Positions 36,252 through 45,411 of a DNA stretch of 64,000 nucleotides are shown here, in pieces. Within the stretch, counting starts at the first letter, position 1. The number at the start of each line of letters is the position of its first letter. This DNA comes from CAVQWT01 sp963717705 (GTDB lineage Bacteria; Pseudomonadota; Gammaproteobacteria; Burkholderiales; Casimicrobiaceae): NCBI GenBank assembly GCA_963717705.1, contig CAVQWT010000005.1:124001-188000 (forward strand), given 5' to 3'. The translations under genes were made by a program, and so were the position numbers. The notes beneath the pieces are model-generated. The model was not told where the DNA came from. It did not search any database and was given only the letters and a program-made list of their open reading frames with translations.

Positions 36252-38057
36252 TCAGCGCTGCGGCGGCAGCGTGAAGCTGAACTCGAACAACGCCTTCGGG
36301 GCCGGCGGCGGAGGCACCAGCGCCGGAAACCGCTGCCGCGCTTCGCGGGCGTACCAGCCGAGCCGCGCCCCGTGCGTCGCGTGCGAAGGCTGCGCATCCG
36401 CCAGCGTCACGATCGCCGTCAGTCGCGACGCCAGGTCCGCCGGCGGCGGCGACGCGCGCGCGTCGAGCAGCGCGGAGAAGAACGCCGGGAACACCGGATC
36501 GGCCGGCACCGCCTCGGGCGGCGCGGCCAGCGCCGCGGCAAGGCCGGCCGGGTCGGTCCAGCGGTAGCCCGGATAGCGGCTGGCGAAGCCGTCGGTGTAC
36601 GCGTCGAACACCCTTCGCGCGTCGTCCCAGCGATCGAGCGCCGCCAGTTCACCACAGGCGCGCGGCACCTCGGCGTCGATGAACTCGGCGGGCGCCACCG
36701 CGTAGCCGTGCGCTGCCGACGGGGCATGCGCATCGCGCGCCAGCGCCGAGAAGCGCGCGACCGCCTCGCCGTAGCGCCCGTCGCGCAGCGCCAGCGACGC
36801 GATGCGCGCCCGCGCCGGCCAGACCAGCGACAGCGCCTCGAGAAAATAGAGGAGCCCGGTCCTGCCGACCGCGAGCGCCAGCCGCTCGGCACCGCGGTAC
36901 CAGCGCTCCGCTGCCGCCGCGTCGTGCGCGCCGACCTGCGCGATCGTGCCCAGGGTGAACCAGAACGCCGGCAGGAAGAACGGTGCGATGTCGCCGAAGT
37001 CGGTCTGGGTGACGAGGTTGCCGGCGCGCGCGACCATGGCGTCGGGTTCGAGCGCCGCCGCCCCGTAGCGCCGGACCAGCGCGGCGGCGAGCGCCTGCGC
37101 GACCGGCCCCGCCTCGTCGACCCGCCCGGTGTTGGCGAGATCGCGGGCCAGCCGGAAGGCGTAGCCCTGCCACACCGGCGAGGCATGGTCGGTATGCGCG
37201 TACCAGCGGAACAGGTAATCGAAGTACGCCGGTCGCAGCCGCTCCGCCGCGGGGTCGACGGCGAGCGGCCGCCGCGAAGCCCACAGCACCTGCCGCTCGC
37301 CGAACGTGCGCACGTCCACGTGGACGAAGCCGGCGTCGCGCGCCATCGCCTCGAACGCGCGCGGCGACAGCAGGAAGCCGTGGAAACCGGGGGCGAGCGT
37401 GGCCAGCAGCGGCGGCGCCGTGTGCTCGCTCCTGACGTAGTCGATGCAGGGCGTCGTCAGCACCAGCACGCCGTCGGCGGCGACGAACCGCGCGAGCAGC
37501 GCGACGAACGCGCGCGGATCGGGAACGTGCTCGACCACTTCGGACGCATAGACGACGTCGAAGGTCCGGCCGGCAAGCGGCGCGCAGTCCTCGAGCATCT
37601 CGCGGTGGACCGTGATGTCGAGCAGCCGCGCCCCCGCTTCGCCGTACTCGGCAAGCTCGACGCCGACCGCCTCGGCGCCGCGGACGCGCCGCCACGCGTC
37701 GACGGCGAATCCGAATCCGCAGCCGACGTCGAGCAGTGTCGCGCCGGGCTTCGGCCACGCGGCCAGCGGCGGCCACAGCGTTTCCCAGACGCCGCCGGTC
37801 GTCTCGACGTAAGCGCGCCAGAACTCCGCGCGGTTGAGGTCGAGGTCGGAAAAATCCCGGATCCCCGGGGGGTCGTAGAAACCGCTGCCGCAGCCGGCGC
37901 AATCGAGCAGCGTCAGCGGCGTGTGCGGCGGGGCGAGCGCGGGCACGGCGAGGCGGGGCCGGTGCGGGCCGGGGTCGCCGCACACGGTGCAGGGCAACGC
38001 CCGCGGCGCCGCATCGGTCGGCAGGAAGCGGATGTCGGCGGGGGTGATGGTTGTCAT
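36252..38057 (-). CDS. Class I SAM methyltransferase with N-terminal zinc-ribbon-like motif and long helical C-terminus
   Basis: This protein of 601 residues begins MTTITPADIRFLPTDAAPRA. Paired CxxC motifs at C23/C26 and C53/C56 suggest a zinc ribbon. The SAM-binding domain has LLDVGCGFGFAVDAW at 108-122 and later VYASEVVEHVPDPRAF. The remaining 300 residues are helical, with no family I recognise. It overlaps the GT2 gene stop as ATGA and is last in the glycan cluster. A role in modifying a surface sugar is inferred from neighbours. Confidence 0.85.
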   Translation of the reverse strand: MTTITPADIRFLPTDAAPRALPCTVCGDPGPHRPRLAVPALAPPHTPLTLLDCAGCGSGFYDPPGIRDFSDLDLNRAEFWRAYVETTGGVWETLWPPLAAWPKPGATLLDVGCGFGFAVDAWRRVRGAEAVGVELAEYGEAGARLLDITVHREMLEDCAPLAGRTFDVVYASEVVEHVPDPRAFVALLARFVAADGVLVLTTPCIDYVRSEHTAPPLLATLAPGFHGFLLSPRAFEAMARDAGFVHVDVRTFGERQVLWASRRPLAVDPAAERLRPAYFDYLFRWYAHTDHASPVWQGYAFRLARDLANTGRVDEAGPVAQALAAALVRRYGAAALEPDAMVARAGNLVTQTDFGDIAPFFLPAFWFTLGTIAQVGAHDAAAAERWYRGAERLALAVGRTGLLYFLEALSLVWPARARIASLALRDGRYGEAVARFSALARDAHAPSAAHGYAVAPAEFIDAEVPRACGELAALDRWDDARRVFDAYTDGFASRYPGYRWTDPAGLAAALAAPPEAVPADPVFPAFFSALLDARASPPPADLASRLTAIVTLADAQPSHATHGARLGWYAREARQRFPALVPPPPAPKALFEFSFTLPPQR

Positions 38058-40096
38058 CGGAGGTGTGCAGGCAGACGCGGCACGGAGGCGAGCTCGAACG
38101 GCCGCGGCGTGGTCGCGAGGTTGGGGTTGCACGCGGGGTCCGCCGCCAGGCGCGCGCCCCAGCGCTCGCGCATCGCGGCGGCGTCGGCGGCCAGCACGGC
38201 GGCATCGCCGGAGGCCGACCCGGGCATCTGCGCCGCTTCGAACACGGCCGCAGGATGCCACAGCGCGCGCGCACCGGACGCGGCGAGCCGCAGGCAGAGG
38301 TCGACGTCGCGAAAATGCCGCGCCACCGGCGCCGCCGCCAGTCCGCCAACGGAGAGCCACCGGTCGCGGCGCGCCGCCAGCACGCCCTGCCCGACGGCGG
38401 ACAGCGTCTGCACCAGCTCGACGCGCGCCCCCATCGACAGGCAGCCGGGGGACTTGCCGGCGTAGGCGGTCCGCGCCACCGCCTCGGGATCGAGCACGTA
38501 GCCGGCGTGGAGGACGCGACCGGAGTGGTCGTGCACCAGGCCCCCGGCCGCGCCGACACCCGCCCGCGCCACGTGCGCGGCCAGCAGCGCCAGCGCGTCC
38601 GGGCCGGGGGTGAGCGCGGCATCGACGACGATGACGACGTCGGCCTCGGCGCGCGCGACCGCGGCGTCGATCGCCGTCGCATCGGCGGCCGACAGCGGCC
38701 AGCCGGCCGCCTCCGGAGCGCCCTCGACCGCCACGACCTCGATCGACCGGGCCCCGGGCGCGCGCTCCTCCCAGGTCGCATGAACCGCGTCGATCGCCTC
38801 GATGACGTCGGTCGCGTCGCCCACGCGCGCCGCCACGACCAGCACGAAAGCCGGCGGAGTGCCCGCGGGGTCGGCCCGGAGGAACGTCCCGTTGACGACC
38901 CGGGTCAGCATCATCGCTTCGCCGCGCGCGGCGAAGTGGTCGGCGACGGCGCGCTCCTGCGCCGCCGCCGCGTAGTTCTTGCTCTCCATCGCCCGCGCCG
39001 TCGAGCCCTCGATGGCGCGCCAGTGGTACAGGACCCGCGGGATGTGGACGATGCGCGTCGAGCCGGCCGCGCGGGCGACGCGCAGCGCGAGGTCCCAGTC
39101 CTGCGCGCCCTCGCAGCCCTCGCGAAAGCCGCCGACCGCGCGCACCGCGTCGGCGCGGTAGACGCCGAGGTGCGACACGCAGTTCTGCGCGGCGACGAGA
39201 TCGTCGTTCCAGTCGGGCTTGAAGTACGGATCGTAGCGCCGGCCCGCCTCGTCGATCTTGTCCTCGTCGCTGTAGAGCAGCGCGGCGTCCGGGTGCTTCC
39301 CGATCGCCGCGGCGACGAAGTGCAGCGCCTGCGGCGGCAGCAGGTCGTCGTGGTCGAGCAGCGCGACGAACTCGCCGCGGGCCAGCGCCAGCGCGCTGTT
39401 CGACGCCGCGGCGATGTGACCGTTGCGCTCGCGGTACGTCACGCGGATGCGCGGATCGCGCGCGGCGTACGCGTCCAGGACGCGCCGCACGGTGGGGTCC
39501 GGCGACGCGTCGTCGGCGATGCACAGTTCCCACCGGTCGTACGTCTGCGCGAGCACGCTGTCGAGGCAGGCGGCGAGCCAGCGCTCGGGCGAGTTGTACG
39601 TGGGCATCACCACCGAGATCAGCGGCCGCACGGAAAAGGCCGCTCCCTCGCTGCGCCAGCGCGCGAGCGTCGCCGCGTCCGGCGTGTCGCAGCGCCGCAC
39701 CCAGTCGGCGTACGCCGCGCGCCCGGCATGCCAGTCGCGGGCGGTCTCGGCGAGCCCGCGGTTGTGGCGGGCTCCGGCATCGTGCGGGCGCAGCAGCAGC
39801 GCGCGGTCGATCAGCGCCAGCGCCTCGTCGAAGTCGGCACGCTGCATCCGCACGACGCCCAGCATGTGCAGCGCATCGAAGTGATCGGGCGCCTTCGCCA
39901 GCGCGTGGCGGTAGAGCCGCTCGGCCTCGTCGAAACGCAGCGCCTGCTGGGCCGCGAGCGCCTGCGCCAGCGCGTCGTCCAGCGTCAGCGACGGCGCCAC
40001 CGCGGCGAGCGCGCCATGGCAGTCCTTCCAGCGGCGGCCGCTGCCGCAGGGACACGGCGCGAGGCGCGACGCCGGCGCGGAGAACGACGCGGTCAT
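38054..40096 (-). CDS. SEC-C/TPR-tagged family 2 glycosyltransferase
   Basis: This protein of 680 residues starts with a SEC-C zinc motif (C15, C17, C26, H27 in PCPCGSGRRWKDCHG), then TPR-like helices (about 45-115), then a GT2 domain beginning LISVVMPTYNSPERWLAACL near 159 with LLDHDDLLP as the metal/nucleotide-sugar motif. A further GT-like half with PVARHFRDVDLCLRLAASG follows. The start at 40094-40096 overlaps the upstream gene as ATGA. It probably transfers sugars to a glycan or protein. The acceptor is unknown. Confidence 0.88.
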   Translation of the reverse strand: MTASFSAPASRLAPCPCGSGRRWKDCHGALAAVAPSLTLDDALAQALAAQQALRFDEAERLYRHALAKAPDHFDALHMLGVVRMQRADFDEALALIDRALLLRPHDAGARHNRGLAETARDWHAGRAAYADWVRRCDTPDAATLARWRSEGAAFSVRPLISVVMPTYNSPERWLAACLDSVLAQTYDRWELCIADDASPDPTVRRVLDAYAARDPRIRVTYRERNGHIAAASNSALALARGEFVALLDHDDLLPPQALHFVAAAIGKHPDAALLYSDEDKIDEAGRRYDPYFKPDWNDDLVAAQNCVSHLGVYRADAVRAVGGFREGCEGAQDWDLALRVARAAGSTRIVHIPRVLYHWRAIEGSTARAMESKNYAAAAQERAVADHFAARGEAMMLTRVVNGTFLRADPAGTPPAFVLVVAARVGDATDVIEAIDAVHATWEERAPGARSIEVVAVEGAPEAAGWPLSAADATAIDAAVARAEADVVIVVDAALTPGPDALALLAAHVARAGVGAAGGLVHDHSGRVLHAGYVLDPEAVARTAYAGKSPGCLSMGARVELVQTLSAVGQGVLAARRDRWLSVGGLAAAPVARHFRDVDLCLRLAASGARALWHPAAVFEAAQMPGSASGDAAVLAADAAAMRERWGARLAADPACNPNLATTPRPFELASVPRLPAHLR

Positions 40097-42666
40097 CGCG
40101 CCCATCCGCCGCCGAGATAGCCGCCGAGCCCCGCGTCGCGCGCGAAGGCGACGAAGGCGGCACGCGAGGCCGGCTCGACCAGCGCCGGATGCCCGCCGGC
40201 GGCGGCGAAGAAGCGCGCCAGGATCTCCTCGCTCTCGAGCCGCCCGGCGAGCGTGGACCCAGCGAAGGTGTTGCCGCCGTGCAGCCGGTAGGCGTACAGC
40301 GGCGCCGCCACGAACGCCGGCTCGGTCGCCAGCGCGGCGGCGAGCAGGAAGTCCCAGTCGTGGCAGACGCGCAGCGCCGCGAAGCCGCCGGTGGCGTCGA
40401 GCAGGCCGCGCCGGAACACGAGGTTGCCCGTCGACACCGCCGGGTTGTGCCGGACCAGCGCGTACAGCGGATGCGGCAGCGTCCCGACCTCGGCGACGCG
40501 CTCCAGGAGTTCCCGCGCATACGGCGTGTCGAGCGGACGATCGTCGTCGTCGACGGGCGCGACGCCGGAAAACGCCAGCGCGTGGCGCGAGTCCAGCGCG
40601 GCGACCAGCCGCTCCAGCCGCTGGGGTGCGTAGGCGTCGTCGGAGTTCAGCAGCGCGATGGTGTCGCCGGCGGCAAGCGCGAGGCCGCGGTTGAGCGCGA
40701 CGTGCGCGCCCGCGTTCGCCTGCGTCGCCAGCGTGACGGGAAACGGCGCGGTTTCGGCGAACGCAGCGATGATGCCCGCGCTGCCGTCGCCGGAGCCGTC
40801 GTCGACGGCGATGAGCTCCGCCGGCAGCGTGGTCTGTGCCGCCAGCGACGCCAGCGCGCGCGGCAGGAAACGGGCGTGGTTCCACACCGGCATCACCACC
40901 GACACGCGGGCGCGGGAGTCGCCCGTGCCGCGCCCGCCCCCCCTCGGCGCGGCGCCGTTCGCGCCGGCCACCGCGGACCGGGTCCCGTTCGCCGGCGCGG
41001 CGCCCGGAAAGCGCCGCACCGCGAGCGCCCCGCTCGCCTGCGCCTCCGCGGCGTCGCGCTCGACCTCGCCGAGCGCGGGCCGCAGCCGCGGCGGCTCGTG
41101 CTCGGCCGCGCGCGCCGCCCGCGCCGCCTCGAGGTACGCCCGGCCGTGGGCCGCGTCCGGCTCGAGGTGGTTGCCCTCGGCCCACTCGTTCCACGCATTG
41201 ACGAACAGCAGGCGCTCGTCCCCGGCGTGGCGCAGCCGCGTCTGCCGCAGCGCGTGCTCGAGCCATACGCCGAAGGCCTCCGGCGTCGAGCCGTCGACGA
41301 TCATGCCGTCGTCCTGCCGGCGTGCGGTGTTGTCCCACATCGGGGTCACGCCGCGGAACTGCCGGAACGCCGGCCGCGGCCGCAGCAGGAAGTCGGCGGC
41401 GAGGTTGCCGTAGTCGAAGATCGCACCGCGGAAGCGGGGATTGGTGATCTCGCGCCGTGCGTTGACGAGTTCGGCCGCGTGGCCGATCGGCGGGAACTCG
41501 ATCGCGGCGTCGAAGCCGAACGGCGTCGGGTCGTCCTGCGCATGCCGCGACACGGCGGCAAGGTAGAGCTCGCCCAGCCCCGCGGCGCGTGCGGTGTCGC
41601 GCCACACCGCGACGGTCGCGGCGAGGTCGGGGATGTCGGCGGTCTTGTAGACGACGACCAGCGGCCGGCCGCCGACGCGCAGGTAGCGGCGGTCGCGCAG
41701 GTACGGCGCGAGGTCGCGGATGAACGCGCGCGCGTCGTCGGCGCCGTAGCGCTGTGCCATCAGCACCTCGTGGTCGAGGCCGTCCCAGCGTCGCGTCCAG
41801 TTCTCGTTCGCCCAGCACAGGCAGAACGGGAAGTCGGGCTCGCCGGAAGCGAGCACCGCGTCGAGCGGCGCCTGCAGCAGCCGCCTGCCGCCGAACCAGT
41901 AGTGGTAGTAGCAGAACGCGTCGATGCCGTGCTCGCGCGCGAGCGCCGCCTGCCGCGCGCGCGTCGCGGGATCGGTCAGGTCGTACCAGCCGAGCTCGCC
42001 CGGCAGATGCGGCTGCGCGTGGCCGGTGAAGTTCGGCCGTGCGCGGCGCACGTTGGTCCACTCGGTGAAGCCCTCCCCCCACCACGCGTCGTTCTCCGCG
42101 ATCCGGTGGAACTGCGGCAGCAGGAACGCGATGACGCGGGCCGCATCGGGGGCCGGTGGAGGGAGCGTCCGCACCCGCGCCGCGCGGTCGCGGAAGCCGG
42201 GCGCGGCGCGCTCGATCTCGGCCTCCGCGGGCCGTCGCGCCAGCGCGTCGGCGACGAGTCGCCGGTTGAAGCGGACCGAGGGATCGGCCGGCCGCCGCGC
42301 CAGCGCCGCGTCGAGGTCGGCCAGCGCCGCGTCGAAGGCGCCGCGCTGGAATTGCGCGACGCCGCGCATGTGCAGCGCGTCGAAATGGCCGGGCGCAAGC
42401 GCGAGCGCGGCGTCGTAGCCGGCGACCGCATCGGCGAAACGTCCGGCGCGCTGCGCTTCCAGCGCGGACGCCAGCGCCGATGCGAGGCGAGGCTCGCCGG
42501 CGTCGGCCGGCGGCAACGGTGACGACGGCGACGAACGCGCCGGGTGCGCCGCGACGCCCGCGCCGCCACCGGTCGCCGGCACCGCGCCGAGCGCGCCGTG
42601 GCACTCCTTCCAGCGGCGACCGCTGCCGCAGGGACAGGGGGCGTTGCGCGAGGCGGGCGGCTGCAC
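40093..42666 (-). CDS. SEC-C/TPR, WbsX-like and family 2 glycosyltransferase fusion
   Basis: This large fusion of 857 residues has a SEC-C motif (C11, C13, C22, H23), TPR-like helices (about 60-150), a WbsX/GH99-like domain (about 175-510, with FLLPQFHRIAENDAWWGEGF and NAWNEWAEGNHLEPD) and a GT2 domain (from about 590, VSVVMPVWNHARFLPRAL, with LLNSDDAYAPQRL). WbsX-like domains occur in O-antigen clusters. It is the first gene of the three-gene cluster, 72 bases after dnaB on the same strand. The substrate is unknown. Confidence 0.88.
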   Translation of the reverse strand: MQPPASRNAPCPCGSGRRWKECHGALGAVPATGGGAGVAAHPARSSPSSPLPPADAGEPRLASALASALEAQRAGRFADAVAGYDAALALAPGHFDALHMRGVAQFQRGAFDAALADLDAALARRPADPSVRFNRRLVADALARRPAEAEIERAAPGFRDRAARVRTLPPPAPDAARVIAFLLPQFHRIAENDAWWGEGFTEWTNVRRARPNFTGHAQPHLPGELGWYDLTDPATRARQAALAREHGIDAFCYYHYWFGGRRLLQAPLDAVLASGEPDFPFCLCWANENWTRRWDGLDHEVLMAQRYGADDARAFIRDLAPYLRDRRYLRVGGRPLVVVYKTADIPDLAATVAVWRDTARAAGLGELYLAAVSRHAQDDPTPFGFDAAIEFPPIGHAAELVNARREITNPRFRGAIFDYGNLAADFLLRPRPAFRQFRGVTPMWDNTARRQDDGMIVDGSTPEAFGVWLEHALRQTRLRHAGDERLLFVNAWNEWAEGNHLEPDAAHGRAYLEAARAARAAEHEPPRLRPALGEVERDAAEAQASGALAVRRFPGAAPANGTRSAVAGANGAAPRGGGRGTGDSRARVSVVMPVWNHARFLPRALASLAAQTTLPAELIAVDDGSGDGSAGIIAAFAETAPFPVTLATQANAGAHVALNRGLALAAGDTIALLNSDDAYAPQRLERLVAALDSRHALAFSGVAPVDDDDRPLDTPYARELLERVAEVGTLPHPLYALVRHNPAVSTGNLVFRRGLLDATGGFAALRVCHDWDFLLAAALATEPAFVAAPLYAYRLHGGNTFAGSTLAGRLESEEILARFFAAAGGHPALVEPASRAAFVAFARDAGLGGYLGGGWAR

Positions 42667-42738
42667 GGCGGGCGGCGGGGATCGACGAGGGTCGGCGGCA
42701 GGACGCGACGGCGGGGCGGCGAGTCGCGGCTGCGGCGG

Positions 42739-44106
42739 TCAGTACCCGCCGGCCGTCGCGTGGTTCTCGAAGCGAGTGTACTCGCCCAGGAACGTCAGGC
42801 GCACGGTGCCGATCGGACCGTTGCGCTGCTTGCCGATGATGATTTCCGCGGTGCCCTTGTCCGGCGAGTCGGGGTTGTACACCTCGTCGCGGTAGATGAA
42901 CAGGATGACGTCGGCGTCCTGCTCGATCGCGCCGGACTCGCGCAGGTCGCTCATCACCGGCCGCTTGTTGGGTCGCTGCTCGAGCGAGCGGTTCAACTGC
43001 GACAGCGCCATCACCGGCACCTGCAGCTCCTTCGCCAGCGCCTTCATTCCGCGCGAGATCTCGGAGATCTCGGTCGCACGGTTCTCGCCGGTCGACGACG
43101 CCTGCATCAGCTGCAGGTAGTCGACGATGATCAGCCCGAGCTTGCCGTACTGCTTGCGCATACGGCGCGCGCGGGAGCGCACCTCCATCGCGGTCAGCGC
43201 CGGCGTCTCGTCGATCAGGATCGGCGCGTCGTTGAGGCGGCCGAGGGCGACGGTCAGCTTTTCCCAGTCCTCGCTCGACAGGCGCCCGGTCCGCAGCTTG
43301 TGCTGGTCGAGCTTGCCGACCGAGCCGATCAGGCGCATCGCGAGCTGCGTCGCGCCCATTTCCATCGAGAAGATCACCACCGGCAGGCCGGCCGCCAGCG
43401 CGACGTGCTCGCCGATGTTCACGGCCAGCGCCGTCTTGCCCATGCTCGGGCGCCCGGCGACGACGACGAGGTCGCCGGGCTGCAGGCCCGAGGTCATCCG
43501 GTCGAGGTCGGAAAAGCCGGTCGGCACGCCGGTGACCTCGGACGGGTCGTCGCGGCTGTACAGCGCCTCGATGCGCTCGACCACCTCGGACAGCAGCGTG
43601 CCGATCTCGCGGAACTGCTGCTGGCCGCGCGCGCCCTGCTCGGCGATGTGCATCACACGGGTCTCGGCCTGGTCGAGCACGTCGCGGGCGGTGCGGCCCA
43701 TCGGGTTGTACGCGAGGTCGGCGATGTCGCCGGCCGTCGCCGCGAGCTGGCGCAGCACGCTGCGCTCGCGCACGATCGCCGCGTAGTGGCGGATGTTGGC
43801 GGCGGTGGGAACGTTCTGCACCAGCGCGCCGAGGTACGCGAGTCCGCCGACGTAGTCGAGCTTCTGCAAGCCCTGCAGCGACTCCGCGACGGTGACGACG
43901 TCGGCGGGGCGGCCGTCGGCGACGAGCCGCGTCGCGTGGTCGTAGATCAGGCGGTGGGCATCGCTGTAGAAGTCGTTCGGCGCGAGCACGTCGCCGATGC
44001 GGTCGACCGCCTCGTTGTCCAGCAGCATGCCGCCGAGCACCGACTGCTCAGCCTCGAGCGAGTGCGGCGGCAGCTTCAGGGCGTCGATTTGCGGATCGTC
44101 GGGCAC
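42739..44106 (-). CDS. dnaB: Replicative DNA helicase DnaB
   Basis: This hexameric 5'-3' helicase of the replication fork has about 455 residues with a GTG start at 44104-44106 (PDDPQIDALKLPPHSLEAEQ follows). The N-terminal domain has LEAEQSVLGGMLLDNEA, and the RecA-like core has Walker A VVAGRPSMGKTALAVNI and LIIVDYLQLMQ. No intein is present. The frame is open further upstream but arginine-rich; no ATG lies between, so the start is slightly uncertain. It follows the terminator after rplI. Confidence 0.96.
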   Translation of the reverse strand: MPDDPQIDALKLPPHSLEAEQSVLGGMLLDNEAVDRIGDVLAPNDFYSDAHRLIYDHATRLVADGRPADVVTVAESLQGLQKLDYVGGLAYLGALVQNVPTAANIRHYAAIVRERSVLRQLAATAGDIADLAYNPMGRTARDVLDQAETRVMHIAEQGARGQQQFREIGTLLSEVVERIEALYSRDDPSEVTGVPTGFSDLDRMTSGLQPGDLVVVAGRPSMGKTALAVNIGEHVALAAGLPVVIFSMEMGATQLAMRLIGSVGKLDQHKLRTGRLSSEDWEKLTVALGRLNDAPILIDETPALTAMEVRSRARRMRKQYGKLGLIIVDYLQLMQASSTGENRATEISEISRGMKALAKELQVPVMALSQLNRSLEQRPNKRPVMSDLRESGAIEQDADVILFIYRDEVYNPDSPDKGTAEIIIGKQRNGPIGTVRLTFLGEYTRFENHATAGGY

Positions 44107-44252
44107 GAGGTCGGTACCGGTGGGAGCCTTGCCGCGCGGGCCGCATGGGAGCGGCTGCGAACGGCGGCGATTTGCCGGGAGCTGCGGCGAACGGCGGCTC
44201 CGAGTGCTCGATTCTACCGCCGCCGCGGGCCGGCGCAACGCGACGCCGGAGC

Positions 44253-44281
44253 GAAAAAAAGAAGGGCCGGCGAACCGGCCC
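44253..44281 (-). terminator. Rho-independent terminator after rplI
   Basis: On the minus strand a 7-bp stem GGGCCGG/CCGGCCC closes on a 4-base loop TTCG (44264-44281). A run of seven T residues follows (44254-44260) after CTTC. It lies 33 bases beyond the rplI stop and separates the ribosomal genes from dnaB. Confidence 0.92.
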
Positions 44282-44314
44282 CTCGTGGCGTGCGGCGATC
44301 GGCCGCCGCGCGCG

Positions 44315-44773
44315 TCAGCCGCTGACCGTTTCGCCGATGACGGTGACGTTGATGTGCGACACGACGTCGGTGTGCAGCGCGATGCTGATCGGGTGGTCGC
44401 CCACCGTCTTCAGCGGACCGGTGGGCAGCCGGATCGACGACTTCTCGATCTCGATGCCGTGGCCCTTCAGCGCCTCGACGATGTCGACGTTGGTGACCGA
44501 GCCGAACAGGCGGCCGTCGACACCCGACTTCTGCGTCACCTGCACCTGCAGCCCTTCGAGCCTGGTCGCCAGTTCCTGCGCCGCCGTGAGCTTCGCGGCG
44601 GCGGCCGCCTCGAGCTCGGCGCGCTGCGCCTCGATGACCTTGAGGTTGTCGGGCGTGGCGCGCTTGGCCTTGCCCTGCGGGATCAGGTAGTTGCGGGCGA
44701 ACCCGGCCTTGACCTTGACGACGTCGCCCAGGTTGCCGACGTTGGAGATCTTTTCGAGCAGGATGATCTGCAT
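44315..44773 (-). CDS. rplI: 50S ribosomal protein L9
   Basis: This large-subunit ribosomal protein has 152 residues starting MQIILLEKISNVGNLGDVVKV, with the L9 signature region GFARNYLIPQGKAKRAT, a long connecting helix rich in A/E/L, and a C-terminal RNA-binding domain. It is 3 bases after rpsR in the conserved rpsF-priB-rpsR-rplI order and is followed by a strong terminator. Confidence 0.98.
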   Translation of the reverse strand: MQIILLEKISNVGNLGDVVKVKAGFARNYLIPQGKAKRATPDNLKVIEAQRAELEAAAAAKLTAAQELATRLEGLQVQVTQKSGVDGRLFGSVTNVDIVEALKGHGIEIEKSSIRLPTGPLKTVGDHPISIALHTDVVSHINVTVIGETVSG

Positions 44774-44776
44774 GGC

Positions 44777-45067
44777 TTATTTCCCCAGGTGCAGGTCGGT
44801 GTACGGCAGCAGCGCGAGGAAGCGCGCGCGCTTGATCGCCGTGGTCAGCTGCCGCTGGTAGCGAGCCTTGGTGCCGGTGATCCGCGCCGGCATGATCTTG
44901 CCGTTTTCCTGGACGAAGTCCTTCAGCACGTCGACATCCTTGTAGTCGATCTGCTTCACGCCTTCGGCGGTGAAGCGGCAGAACTTGCGCCGCTTGAACA
45001 GCGCGTTGCCGCGATCGCGCTTCTTGCCGTCTTTGCGGCCCTTGCCTTTACCCATTGGACGGGGCAT
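44777..45067 (-). CDS. rpsR: 30S ribosomal protein S18
   Basis: This small-subunit protein binds S6 in the platform. It has 96 residues with the family core KFCRFTAEGVKQIDYKDVDVLKDF and GKIMPARITGTKARYQRQL. The N-terminal MPRPMGKGKGRKDGKKRDRG stretch is basic and probably disordered. It lies between priB and rplI. Confidence 0.98.
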   Translation of the reverse strand: MPRPMGKGKGRKDGKKRDRGNALFKRRKFCRFTAEGVKQIDYKDVDVLKDFVQENGKIMPARITGTKARYQRQLTTAIKRARFLALLPYTDLHLGK

Positions 45068-45082
45068 GGTCGTTTCCTTTGT

Positions 45083-45394
45083 TCAGTCTCGTTCGAAAAT
45101 TCGTTCGCAGCGCACGACGTGCAGCGCGAGGCTCGTTCCGGTCCGCCAGCGGCGCGCGAGGAAACCCTCGACGTTCACCGCGGTCGACACCGGCAGCTTC
45201 GCCAGCGCCAGGGCCGTTTCGCCGAACGCCACCGCAGCCACCTCGCACTCGACCTTCCGTTCGCCGCCCGCTTCCGCCTGCACCGACGCGTGCCGGAGCA
45301 GGCAGTCGATGGCCGGAAGGCCGGTGGGCGTGTAGCGGAGGTCGCCGCGCTCGGTGATGGTGGCGTCAAGCGTCAGCCGGTTGGCGCCGTGCAC
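45083..45394 (-). CDS. priB: Primosomal replication protein N
   Basis: This OB-fold, SSB-like protein of replication restart has 103 residues with a GTG start at 45392-45394. The sequence ANRLTLDATITERGDLRYTP, then LPAIDCLLRHASVQAEAGG, matches PriB, and the downstream end is FLARRWRTGTSLALHV. Its placement between rpsF and rpsR is diagnostic. Confidence 0.95.
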   Translation of the reverse strand: MHGANRLTLDATITERGDLRYTPTGLPAIDCLLRHASVQAEAGGERKVECEVAAVAFGETALALAKLPVSTAVNVEGFLARRWRTGTSLALHVVRCERIFERD

Positions 45395-45411
45395 GCCGCC
45401 CGCGCGTCGCT

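Noticed and set aside
42739..44106. Possible intein in dnaB, a common insertion site
   Set aside because: The protein is of normal length, with uninterrupted Walker A and B regions and no intein splice motifs.
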